The notes under the pieces were generated by a model that had not been told where the DNA came from, did not search any database, and was given only the letters and a program-made list of their open reading frames with translations. Source: Gaiellasilicea sp963763755 (lineage in GTDB: Bacteria; Actinomycetota; Thermoleophilia; Gaiellales; Gaiellaceae). From it: a stretch of 64,000 nt of DNA. Location: the NCBI GenBank assembly GCA_963763755.1, contig CAVXQE010000012.1, positions 434,001 to 498,000 of the forward strand, written 5' to 3'. Shown here one piece after another: positions 52,987 to 62,556 of this stretch; position 1 is the first letter of the stretch; each line of letters begins with the position of its first letter. Both the position numbers and the translations under genes were made by a program.

Positions 52987-53658
52987 GCCAGTGCTTGTAC
53001 CAGCCGTCTCGTAGGCCTGCGGCAGATCCTCGTGCGAGAAGATGCCGTTCCCGACGACGATCAGATCCGCGCCGGCCTCGCGCACGTGGCGGATGTTGTC
53101 CTGGTTGACTCCTCCGTCCACCTGCACGAAGCAGTCGACGAGCTCGCGCGTCCGTGCGATCCGCTCGTACGACCCCTCCAGGAACTCCTGCCCCGAGTAG
53201 CCGGGCTCGATCGACATGCAGAGGCAGAGATCGGCGCCGAGGTTCGCGGCCTCGGCCCCCACCTCGACCGGCGTGCCCGGGTTGAAGGCGACGCCCGCGC
53301 CGAGCCCGTGCTCGCGGGCCTCCGCGAGAACGGCACCGACGTCGTCCACCACCTCGACGTGGAAGGTGACGCTGTCGCCACCGGATGCCGCGATCTCCTC
53401 GAAGTGGTGCGGCGGGTCGTCGACCATCAGGTGGCAGTCGATCCGGCCGTCCAGCCGGTGGATCATCGGCGCGATCGAGCGCAGGACGATCGGCCCGATC
53501 GTCACCGGCGGGATGAAGTGGCCGTCGCCGACGTCGAAGTGGAAGATGCGGACGCCGGCGTTGAGCAACGACTGGATCTGATCGCCGAGGCGCGTGAAGT
53601 CCGCCGCGTAGATGGACGGCTCGATCTCGACCGTGCGAACCCAGTCCCGCCACGCCAC
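52983..53658 (-). CDS. rpe: Ribulose-phosphate 3-epimerase (one frameshift)
   Basis: About 225 residues. Motifs: IEPSIYAADFTRLGDQIQSL, FHFDVGDGHFIPPVTIGPIV, DCHLMVDDPPHHFEEIAASG, VAFNPGTPVEV, MSIEPGYSGQEFLEGSYERI and VQVDGGVNQDNI. The printed frame runs straight into ribD, but a one-base shift near 53008 gives the normal end ERLVQALA and a TGA overlapping the ribD ATG. It interconverts ribulose-5- and xylulose-5-phosphate, supplying the ribulose-5-phosphate used by RibB. Confidence 0.92.
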
Positions 53659-53683
53659 ACGGCGATCTTAGGCGGGCGGAACG

Positions 53684-54895
53684 CTAGACGCGTAGGCGCG
53701 CGATGAAAAAGCCGCTCGTGCCGTGGACGTGCGGCAGCGTCTGCAGGAACTCCGGCCGGGAGCGATGACGAAACTGCGCCCAGCCCTCGATCGGCTCGAT
53801 CTCCAGGCCGGAGGCGTCGACCACCGCCTCGGACTCGTCCGCGTTGACCGTGCAGACCGAGTAGACGATCGTGCCGCCGGTCCGCGTGCGCTCGGCTGCC
53901 GCGCGGAGGAGGTCGAGCTGAAGCTCGGGGAGCGGTGCCGAGCGCCAGCGAAGATCGGGCCGCGCCGCGAGGACACCCGAGCCCCGAGCACGGCGCGTCG
54001 ACGAGGGCCCGGTCGAAGCCGGTCAGCTCGGGCGGCAGCGCGAGCCCGTCGGCGTGGACGACGCGCACGTGTCGCGGCGCCGAGCGTGCGGACGTTCTCC
54101 TCGAGCTCTCGCGCCCGGGCTTCGTTCACCTCGACCGCGACGACGTCGCCCGCGAGCATCGTCGCCTTCCCGCCCGGCGCAGCGCAGAGGTCGAGGACGC
54201 GCTCCCCCTCCTGCGAGCCGACGACGAGCCCGGCGAGCTGCGAGCCGCGGCTCTGCGGCCAGATCCGGCCCTCGGCGAGAGCTTGGGCGTCGACGCGTTC
54301 GACGACGTAGGCGTTCGGGATGTCCGTTTCGGCCCCGTCCGGGGACTGTCCCCGGACGTGTCTGACAACGACGGGTGGTGGCTCGTTCTGAGCGCGCATC
54401 AGCGCGAGCGCTTCCTCCTCGCCGAGGTCGCGGCGCCAGACGTCCCAGATCCAGTCCGGATAGGAGTGCTTGAGCGGTCCCTCCGGCAGCCCCGCGAGGA
54501 GCGGCGCGATTCCCTCCGAGACTCGCCGCAGCACCGCGTTCGCGAACGGGACGGCCCGTTCGAGGTTCGCGCGGCGCACGAGCTCGACCGACTCGTTCAC
54601 GGCCGCGTAGCGCGGCACACCGCCGAGGTAGCCGAGCTGGTACGCGCCGAGGCGCAGTGCCGCGAGCACCGGCGGATCGAGCTTTCGGACCGGGCGCTTC
54701 CCGAGCGTCTCGATCGCATGATCGAGCGTGCGCATGCGCTGCACCGAGCCGAACGCGAGCTGTCGTGCGAGCGCGCGGTCGCGATCGTCGAGACCCTGCA
54801 GAGGCGGTGCGCAGCGCGCGGTCGGCGTAGGCGCCTTCCTCGGCGACCCGCCGGAGGACGTCGTAGGCGGCCTTGCGGGCGGGCGCGACTTCCAC
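53684..54895 (-). CDS. rsmB: 16S rRNA (cytosine967-C5)-methyltransferase RsmB (three frameshifts)
   Basis: N-terminal NusB-like domain (MEVAPARKAAYDVLRRVAEE, then LQGLDDRDRALARQLAFGSV, LRLGAYQLGYLGGVPRYAAV) and C-terminal SAM domain (DLCAAPGGKATMLAG, ALVDAPCSGLG with a catalytic cysteine, GTIVYSVCTVN with the second). Shifts near 54815, 54075 and 53985. GTG 54895 shares its G with the fmt TAG. A perfect 21-bp palindrome at 54337-54357 is in frame inside the coding region. Confidence 0.9.
54337..54357. repeat. Perfect 21-bp palindrome inside rsmB
   Basis: GTCCGGGGAC-T-GTCCCCGGAC. It encodes VRGQSPDG in a loop between conserved RsmB segments, so it is tolerated as an insertion. The shape is that of a REP-like palindromic unit; no second copy was seen in this window. 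Confidence 0.55.
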
Positions 54896-55681
54896 TACCG
54901 CAGACCGCGCAGAAATGCCTCGTACGGCATGCGCGTGCCGCCTTCCGGCTGCACCTCCTCCGGCACGAGCTCGCCGTCCTCGAGGCGTGCGCGCCAGATC
55001 GTGACCGGCCGCCCGTGCAGCTCGCCGCGCGCACCGATGTGCGGCGAGAGCGCGCGAATCCGGTTCAGGCTCTCGACGGGACGCGAGAGGTCGAGCACGC
55101 GGTCGTCGGGCTCGATCTTGGCCGCATAGCTCGCCTCGCCCTCCTGCGGCCGGAAGACCGGCTCGGGGAGCACCTCGTCGAGCAACTCGACCGCGAGCTC
55201 GGCGGCACGCTCGTAGACGACGCCGGCATCGTCTTCGGGCGTGACGAGAAACGCGCGCTGCGCGGCGATCGGGCCGGCGTCGAGCTCCTTCACGGTCTCG
55301 TGGATCGTGACCCCGGTCTCGGCGTCGCCCGCGAGCAGCGCGCGCTCGACCGGCGCGGCGCCGCGCCAGCGGGGCAGCAACGACGGGTGCACGTTCAGCC
55401 ACAGGCCGCGCTCGAGGAGATCGTCCGGGATCAGGAGCCCGTACGCGACGACGACGATCGTGTCGGCGGGCAGCTCGAGCTCGGCCGTCGGCCGCTCGGG
55501 CTGCAGGACGGGAATCCCGAGCCGCTCGGCCACGACCTTCGCGGGCGGCGCAGCGACCTCGCCGCCCCCGGCCGGCAGGCCGGTCGGGCCGCGTCAGCAG
55601 CGCCGCGACGTCATGACGGGCGGCGAGCCGTTCGAGCACGTCGGCGCCGAACGGAGCCGTGGCGGCAACCGCGATCCTCAC
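54895..55681 (-). CDS. fmt: Methionyl-tRNA formyltransferase (one frameshift)
   Basis: About 262 residues. Starts MRIAVAATAPFGADVLERLA; after a one-base shift near 55578 it continues AAPPAKVVAERLGIPVLQPE, VVVAYGLLIPDDLLE, WLNVHPSLLPRWRGAAPVER with catalytic N-x-H...SLLP, ETGVTIHETVKELDAGPI and a short C-terminal domain. It is somewhat shorter than the usual ~310 residues, mainly at the C terminus. It formylates initiator Met-tRNA, the substrate chain later handled by Def next door. Confidence 0.92.
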
Positions 55682-55697
55682 GCAGGGAGGCTACGTC

Positions 55698-56293
55698 CTA
55701 GAGGGTCTTGCGGAGCGTCGCGAGCGCCTCGCGGCGCGCCTCGTCGGTCGTGCGCTCGAGCATCAGCACGCCGTCGAGGTGGTCGATCTCGTGCTGGACG
55801 ACGCGCGCGTCCATCTCGTCGAGCTCGAGTCGAAGCGGCGCGCCCGCGAGATCCTGCCCCTCGACCGTGACGTCGACCGCGCGCTCGACCGGCACCAGCA
55901 CGCCCTGGAGCGAGAGGCACCCTTCGTCGGCGACGTCGACTCCCTTGGAGCGCTTGGTGATCTCCGGGTTGACGATCGCCGTCACGTCCTCCTCGTCCCT
56001 CGCCTGGAAGACGAACAGACGCTGGAGCACGCCCACCTGCGTCGCAGCCAGGCCGACGCCGTGAGCGTCGCGCATCAGGTGGGCCATCTTGTCCGCCAGA
56101 CGGGCGAGGTCGTCGTCGAACCGCTCGACCTCGTTGGCGCGCATCCGCAGCACCGCATCCGGGTACTGGCGAATCTGCGCCAGGGCGACACGACGGCGTG
56201 CTTTCTCCTGCGCGTCGAGCTCTCGCTCGTCCCGCTCTTCGCCGCCGTCCGCGTCTTCCGGTTCTTCCGGGGTCCGCCGCCCTCCGTCGCCAT
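55698..56293 (-). CDS. def: Peptide deformylase with N-terminal extension (start uncertain)
   Basis: The enzyme core is complete: IRQYPDAVLRMRANEVERF, GVGLAATQVGVLQRLFVFQ, EGCLSLQGVLVPVERA and QHEIDHLDGVLMLERT with the zinc-binding HExxH. The frame continues upstream for ~45 residues of acidic sequence (PEEPEDADGGEERDERELDA) with no normal start. ATG 56293 (MATEGGGP) joins it if one base was lost near 56275. An internal start would be GTG or ATG near 56153, which cuts into the domain. It removes formyl groups from nascent proteins. Confidence 0.88.
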
Positions 56294-56351
56294 GAGACGA
56301 GTCTAGTGACGCCGTGCAGCGCGTCCGTCACTCAATGGGGGGATCGCAGCG

Positions 56352-58267
56352 CTAGAGCGACTGCGGGTCGACGTCGACGACCGCGCTGACGCCTGCCCGC
56401 CGCATCGCGGGCGCGGCGGCAGCCAGGAGCTGAGCGGCCCGCGACGCGAGTGCGCGCGGCTGATCGGTCTTGGCGACGAGCTGCGCGCGGTGGCGGCCGC
56501 GGAGACGGAGCAACGGCGCAGGCCCGAGCAGGTCGGCGCCGGTGAGCCCGGAGTTCAGCTCGCGGAGCAGGCGCGACGGCGCCTCGGCGTCGGAGCCGGA
56601 GGCGACGATCGAGATCAGATGGCGGAAGGGCGGATAGCCGAGCTCACGCCGGCGCGACAGCTCCTCGCCGAGGAAGCCGGCGACGTCGTGGCGAGCCGCG
56701 TACCGGAGCGGAGTGGCGTCGGGCTGGAACGTCTGCACGATCACCTTCCCCGGCGCGTCGCGACCGCTGCGCCCGGCCAGCTGGGTGACGAGCTGGAAGG
56801 TGCGCTCCTCGGCGCGGAAGTCGGGCAGCGCGAGCCCGGTGTCGGCGTCGACGACGGCGGCGAGCGAGACGCCGGGAAAGTGATGGCCCTTCGCGACCAT
56901 CTGCGTGCCGATCAGGACGGCACGATCGGCGGCGACGAACCGGTCGAGCGCCTCGCGCAATGCTCCCGGCTTCGAGGCGCGTGTCCGCGTCGAGCCGGAT
57001 GCGCTCCAGCTCCGGCACGCGCTTCTCCAGCTCGGCCTCGAGCCGCTGCGTTCCGGCGCCGATCCGCGCCAGCTCCGATGAGCCGCAGGCGGGGCACGCC
57101 TCGGGCACGGCCTCCGAGTAGCCGCAGTGGTGGCAGTGGAGCCGCTGGTCCCGGTGCAGCGTCAGCGAGACGTCGCAGAGCTCGCAGCGGCGCGAGAGCC
57201 CGCACGCGCGGCAGTGGATCGCCGGCACGAGCCCGCGCCGGTTCAGCAGCAGGATCGCCTTGCCGCCGTGCTCCGAGATCCGTCCGAGCTCGGCGAGAAG
57301 CGGCGCCGAAAGCGGGTAGCCGGCTTCGCGGCGCAGGTCGACGACCTTCACCGACGGCATCGGAGCACCCAGCCGAGGGCCGAGCTGGAGCCGCTCGAGC
57401 CGCTCCCAGCTCTCCGGCCGCGGCGTCGCGCTCCCGTAGACCGCGACGGCACCCTCGAGCGCGGCCCGCTTCGCCGCGACCGTGCGTGCGTCGTAGCGCG
57501 GGTCGGACTCCTGCTTGTACGAGGAGTCGTGCTCCTCGTCGATGCAGATCAGGCCGAGGCGCAGCACCGGCGCGAAGACGGCCGAGCGCGCTCCGACGAC
57601 CACCGACGCCTCTCCCGAGACGATCCGCTCGCGCTCGTCGCGCCGCTCCGCCTCGGTCAGGCCCGAGTGGAGCACGGCGATCCGGTCGCCGAAGCGAGCC
57701 TGGAAGCGCCCCAGGGTCTGCGGCGTGAGCGCGATCTCGGGGACGAGCACGATCGCCCCCCGGCCTCGCTCGAGCGCGGCGGCGCACGCCTGGAGGTAGA
57801 CCTCGGTCTTGCCGCTCCCGGTTGCCCCGGCGAGCAGGAGATGAGCGCCGCCGGCGTCGAGCGCCTCGACGATCCGCGCGATCGCCTTCTCCTGTGGCTC
57901 GGTCAGCTGTGCCGGCTCCGCCTCGCCGGCGAGCCCGGCCCCGGTCACGCGCCGCTCCCCCCGGCGGACGCGCAGCTTCGGCGCCACGAGCTCGAGCGCG
58001 CGCGCCGGAGTCGAGCCGTAGTAGTCGGCGACCCAGAGCGCGAGATCGACGAGCGCCGGCGGCAACTCGTAGAGGACCGACTCGATCGGCGCCGTCTCGA
58101 TCCCCGGCGGCGCCGTCGACTCCGGTCTCGACGACGACGCCGCGCGCGGCGCCGCGGCCGAAGCGGATCGCGACGACCGCGCCCTTCTCGACGCCCTCCG
58201 GCACCTCGTACGTGAACGGCCGCGCGACGGCGCGAGAGGAGACGAGCGGATAGACGGACGCCAGCAC
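56352..58267 (-). CDS. priA: Primosomal helicase PriA (two frameshifts)
   Basis: About 638 residues. N-terminal 3'-end-binding domain (MLASVYPLVSSRAVARPFTY), helicase Walker A LLLAGATGSGKTEVYLQAC, LVPEIALTPQTL, box GLICIDEEHDSSYKQES, and the zinc region CRACGLSRRCELCDVSLT ... CHHCGYSEAVPEACPACG with eight cysteines. After ~56965: IGTQMVAKGHHFPGVSLAAV and LAGRSGRDAPGKV. The first shift is near 58125. PriA restarts replication forks. Actinobacterial PriA often lacks a functional helicase site, but here motifs I and II are intact. Confidence 0.92.
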
Positions 58268-58307
58268 GCGCGCCAGCGTAGAGGCGGGACACGACGCTCA
58301 CGAGTCC

Positions 58308-58325
58308 GCTGTAAGGTCACCCTTA
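58308..58325 (+). promoter_or_regulatory. Inverted repeat before the iron-uptake-like operon
   Basis: TGTAAGG-TCAC-CCTTACA, perfect 7-bp arms, 46 bases before the lipoprotein ATG. Half-site and spacing resemble operators of DtxR/IdeR/MntR-type metal repressors, and a DtxR-family gene ends this operon. Binding is inferred. Confidence 0.5.
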
Positions 58326-58370
58326 CATCATTTGTCAGCCTTCTCGATCGCTCACCAGAAAGGTGTGACC

Positions 58371-58790
58371 ATGCTTAGACTGTCTGCCGTGCTTTCCGTG
58401 CTACCCGTGCTTCTGGCCACCCTCGCGCTCGGCGTGACCGCGGGCTGCGGAGGCTCCGACGAAGCCGAGGAGGAGTCCGCCACACCGGCCGAGGCCGTGG
58501 CCGAGATCGGGAAGATCAAGACGCTGCTTGCGACCGCCGTCGCCCAGGCACGCGCGGGAGACTTCGAAACCGCCGAGGAGACCGTCGGCGACGCGTACGT
58601 CGACCACTTCGAGTCGGTCGAGGCTCCGCTCGGCGAGCGCGACCAGGACCTGATGGAGGAGCTCGAGGAGGCGATCTCGACCACCCTCCGGAACGAAATC
58701 AAGGACGGAAAGAGCGCGGACGAGATCGAGACGACGGTGGACGCAATCGACGCCAATCTCGACAAGGCCGTGGAGCTCCTGCAGAGCTGA
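58371..58790 (+). CDS. Lipoprotein with FTR1-type extracytoplasmic domain
   Basis: 139 residues. Signal peptide LPVLLATLALGVTAGC with lipobox cysteine, an acidic linker, then a helical domain: QARAGDFETAEETVGDAYVD, HFESVEAPLGERDQDLMEEL, LRNEIKDGKSADEIETTVDA. This domain is plainly related to the N-terminal domain of the next gene's product (shared AY-x-DHFE..E.PL..RD..L pattern). ATG 58371 was chosen for the signal peptide; its TGA overlaps the next ATG by one base. It is probably a periplasmic iron-binding partner of the permease. Confidence 0.72.
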   Translation: MLRLSAVLSVLPVLLATLALGVTAGCGGSDEAEEESATPAEAVAEIGKIKTLLATAVAQARAGDFETAEETVGDAYVDHFESVEAPLGERDQDLMEELEEAISTTLRNEIKDGKSADEIETTVDAIDANLDKAVELLQS

Positions 58791-60020
58791 TGCGCAGGCT
58801 CTCCGTCCTGTTCGCTCTGGTCGCCGCCGGCGCGTTCGCGGCACCGGCGGTCGCCTCCTCGTCGAGCGACCAGTTCGCGGAGGTCCGGGCACGCGTCGCC
58901 GAAGCCGGCGGCCTCGTCGACCAGGCCGTCGCTGCCGCGGCGACCGGGGACCGCGATCGCGCGTACGACCTCGCCCGCACCGCCTATCTCGACCATTTCG
59001 AGCTCGCGGAGGTGCCGCTCCGGCTCCGCGACCCGAACCTCGTGCTCGACCTGGAGTTCAGCTTCGCGAAGCTCCGCAACGGGATCCGCGACGACGCGCC
59101 GCTGTCGGAGATCCGGTCGAATGCTGCCGAGATCCACTCCGGACTCGTCGACGTCGACCGGACGCTGGCCGCCAAGGGGTTCGCGGCGCCCCTGCTCGCC
59201 TTCCTCTTCTCCTTCACGATTCTGTTCCGGGAGGGAGTCGAGGTCGTGCTGCTGCTGGCGATCCTCCTCGGCGCGCTGAGCGCCGGCCGCGCCAGTGGGT
59301 ATCGGAAGCCGCTCGCGGCCGGCGTGATCGCGGCGCTCGTGGCGACCGCCCTCACGTGGGTGCTCGCGACCGTGGTGCTGGAGATCGCGCCCGTGCAACG
59401 CGAGTTGCTCGAAGGCGTGACTGCCGTCGCCGCCGTCCTCGTCCTCTTCGCGGTCAGCTTCTGGCTCGTCTCCCGGCTCGACCACAAGCACTGGCTCGAG
59501 TTCATGCGCGCCCGCGTCGCCTCGGCCATTTCGGCCGGGAGCGCCATCGCGTTCGCCGGGACTCGGCTTCACGGCCGTCTACCGCGAGGGCTTCGAGACC
59601 GTGCTCTTCTACCAGGCGCTCGCGATCTTCGCGAAGGGCCTGGGGCTCTACGTCGCGCTCGGTTTCGCGACGGCCGTGGTCGCCCTCGGCGCCGTCGCCT
59701 ACGCGGTGCTCAAGCTCGGGAAGCGGATCCCGGTGAAGCCGTTGCTGACCACCGGCGCCGCGATCCTGCTGCTCCTCTCGGTCACGTTCGCCGGCAACGC
59801 GGTGCGCTCGCTGCAGGGCGCCGACTGGGTCTCGGTCACGCCGGTGGACGACGGCTGGGCGCGGCTGCCCGTCTACGTCGCCGAGCTGACGGGCATCCAT
59901 CCCACGCGCGAGGGCCTCACGGTCCAGGCCGCGCTCCTCGTCGTCTACGTCCTCGGCACCGCCTGGGTCTTCGGAATCCGACCGTGGCGCCGCCGGGCCG
60001 CACAGGCGGTCCGCGCGTGA
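58790..60020 (+). CDS. efeU: FTR1/EfeU-family iron permease with extracytoplasmic domain (one frameshift)
   Basis: About 410 residues. A signal peptide (LSVLFALVAAGAFAAPAVAS), an extracytoplasmic helical domain (residues 30-125), then seven membrane segments with both iron-permease motifs: FTILFREGVEVVLLLAILL and, after a one-base insertion near 59570, FTAVYREGFETVLFYQALAI (REGxE). It imports iron, probably Fe3+ produced by ferrous oxidation. The last base of the lipoprotein stop is the first of this ATG. Confidence 0.9.
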
Positions 60021-62110
60021 GCGGCGCGATCAGGATCGGCGTCGACGTCGGCGGCACCTTCACGAAGGCCGTCGCGGTCGAGACAGGGCCGCTCCGGCTG
60101 CTTGCGCACGCTGTCGTACCGACCTCGCACGAGGCGGAGGGCACGGCCGAAGGCGTCGTCGACGCCCTGCGCGACCTCCTCGCCGACGCTCGGCGAGGAC
60201 CGCCGCCGCGTCGCGCTCGTCGCGTTCTCGACGACGCAGGCCATGAACGCCCTACTCGAGGGCGACGTCGGGCGCGTCGGAGTCCTCGGGATCGGCTCGC
60301 AGCCCGACCTCCGCGCCGCGCGCAAGCGAACGCGGGTCGGATCGGTCGCGCTCGCCCCCGGACACTCGCTCGAGACCGAGCACGCCTTCGTCGACGTGAC
60401 TCGCGGCCTCGACCAGAGCCAGCGTGGACGCCGCCCTCGAGACACTCGCCGCCGCCGGCTGTGCCTCGATCGCGGTCAGCGGCGCCCTCGCCGTCGACGA
60501 GCCGGCGCATGAGCTGCTGGTGGCGCAATGCGCACAGACGCGCGGGCTCCCGGCCTGCGTCGGCCACGATCTGACCGGGGCCTACGGCCTCGAGATGCGC
60601 ACGGTCAGCGCCGCCGTCAACGCGAGCATCCTCCCCGTCGTCCAGCGGACGGCATCCCTCGTCGAGCAGGCACTCGCGGACGCAGGACTCGACGTGCCGC
60701 TGCTCGTCCTCCGCGGCGACGGCGGCGCGATGAGCGTCGACGCCTTCCGCCGGCGGCCGTGCTTCACGATCGGCTCCGGTCCTGCCGCGGGCGTCGCGGC
60801 TGCCTTGCACCAGCTCGGTCTGGCGGACGCGGTCGTCGTCGAGTGCGGCGGCACGAGCTCGAACGTGTCGGTCGTCAAGGGCGGCCGGCCGGTCGTCCGC
60901 TCGCTCCGCGTGATGGGCCGGCCGACGTGCGTCCGAGCGGTCGACAGCTGGGTCGTCGGTGCGGCCGGGGGAAGCATGGCGCTCCTCAAGCGCCGTTCGA
61001 TCGACCAGACGGGGCCGCGCAGCGCCCACATCGCAGGCCTGCCCTACGCCTGCTTCGCCGACCCGTCGGAGCTCGCCGGCGCGCAGCTCGAGCTCGTCGC
61101 TCCGCGCGACGGCGATCCGGAGCTGTACGCCTGCGTCCGTGCAGGCGGCAAGCTGCATGCGCTGACCGCCACCTGCGCGGCCAACGCGCTCGGGCTCGTC
61201 GCCGCGGACGCGTACTCGTTCGCCGGGCCGGGAGGCGGCGCTGGCTGCGTTCGCTCCGCTCGCCGAGCGGCTGAAGACGACCCCGGCCGGCGCCGCACGG
61301 CGGCTGCTCGACGGAGCGGTCGAGAAGATCGTGAAGGCCGTCGCGGATGCCGTGCGCCACCACGACCTCCGTCCGGACGTGCCGCTCGTCGCGCTCGGTG
61401 GCGCGGGCGAGGCGCTCGTTCCGCTCGTGGCCGAGCGTCTGAAGCGCCCGCTCATCCGGCCGGCGCATCCCGAGGTGCTCTCCTCGATCGGCGCGGCGAT
61501 CTCGCTCGTCCGCGCCGAGGTGACTCGCAACGGGACGAGCAACGGCGCCGCGGTCGAGCTGGCTCTCGAAGCCGAGCGCGCGTGCGTTGCCTCCGGCGCT
61601 GCGCCGGCGACCGTGACCGTCGAGACGGCCTTCGATGCGCGCGAAGGCGTGCTGCGCGCAGTCGCCACCGGAGCCGTGGCGCTCGAGGTCGGCGCGGCGG
61701 ATCGCGAACCGGCCGGCGACGAGGCCCGTCTCCAGGCTGCGGCGACCGCGCTCGGACTCGAGCCCGAGGCATTGCAGCTCGTGGCGGAGACCGGCTTCTA
61801 CCGCGTCTACTCCGAGAATGGCTCGGGACGCGTCGCGGCCATCGACGGCCTGGGTGCCGTTGCGCTCGCCGAGGACGCGCGGCGCATCATGGCGGCGACC
61901 GGAGACGAGCTCGTCGAGGAGCTCCGGCGCGAGGTGGAGGCGGCCACGCGCAACCTCGGCGTCGCCACCCTCCTCCCGCGGGTCTCGCTCATCTGTGGCT
62001 CCCAGATCCTCGATCTCTCCGATGCACGGCGCCCCGAGGACGTCGCGGTCGCGGCCGCGCGCACGCTCGAAGGCCACACCGGCACCGCCGTCGCAGTCGT
62101 CACGCGCTAG
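60017..62110 (+). CDS. Hydantoinase/oxoprolinase family protein, HyuA-like (three frameshifts)
   Basis: About 697 residues starting at GTG 60017 inside the permease stop (GTGA). The N-terminal actin-like ATP fold: IRIGVDVGGTFTKAVAVETG; then after ~60190 FSTTQAMNALLEGDVGRVGV, after ~60420 VPLLVLRGDGGAMSVDAFRR, FTIGSGPAAGVAAALHQLGL and VVVECGGTSSNVSVVKGGRP, and after ~61242 a C-terminal part with VPLVALGGAGEALVPLVAER. No HyuB-like partner is present. Its presence in an iron operon is unexplained; substrate unknown. Confidence 0.8.
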
Positions 62111-62114
62111 AGAG

Positions 62115-62552
62115 ATGTCGCTCTACCGGGAAGCGCGGTCGGGTCGCCGCCGACTCTGGATCGCTGCGGCCGTCGTCGTGGTTGCGATCGCTGCCGTCGT
62201 CGCTCTCGTCCTGGCGCTGACCGGCGGCACGCCGTCGGAGGCGGAGAAGCTCGAGTCGCTCCAGCAGGACGTCGAGCCTGCACTCGCGGCACTCGAGCTG
62301 ATCCCGATTCACTACGAGTCGCCGAACCCGACGACGCATGCCGCGGCGGCCGACCAGCTGGACGTGGCGCGCGAGACGATTACGTCGCTCGAAGACGAGC
62401 TCGAGGCGCGCGATCCGGCCCGGACGAGACGGGTACTCGCCGATCTCGCCGCCCTCGAGCTCCTCGTCCGGACGACGGGGCAGACAGACCGCGTCGAGCA
62501 ACTCGCGAGCAAGACCACCACGGATCTGCGCGCCCTCGTCCGGCTAGACTGA
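62115..62552 (+). CDS. Membrane-anchored helical protein, unknown
   Basis: 145 residues, 4 bases after the previous gene. One N-terminal membrane helix (LWIAAAVVVVAIAAVVALVL), then a coiled-coil-like outer domain (EKLESLQQDVEPALAALELI, DVARETITSLEDELEARDPA, DRVEQLASKTTTDLRAL). No family recognised. Size and helical content are similar in style to the domain of the iron lipoprotein, but no clear sequence match is visible. Confidence 0.65.
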   Translation: MSLYREARSGRRRLWIAAAVVVVAIAAVVALVLALTGGTPSEAEKLESLQQDVEPALAALELIPIHYESPNPTTHAAAADQLDVARETITSLEDELEARDPARTRRVLADLAALELLVRTTGQTDRVEQLASKTTTDLRALVRLD

Positions 62553-62556
62553 CCCC

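Noticed and set aside
52046..53658. A single continuous frame joining rpe and ribD, looking like an epimerase-RibD fusion
   Set aside because: Moving one base near 53008 gives the normal RPE end ERLVQALA with a TGA overlapping the ribD ATG, matching the overlap style of the operon; the fusion is a frameshift artefact.
49437..54895. A possible FMN riboswitch controlling the rib genes
   Set aside because: rpe, ribD, ribE, ribBA and ribH follow each other by overlaps or gaps under 12 bases with no leader space; no RFN-type element was seen.
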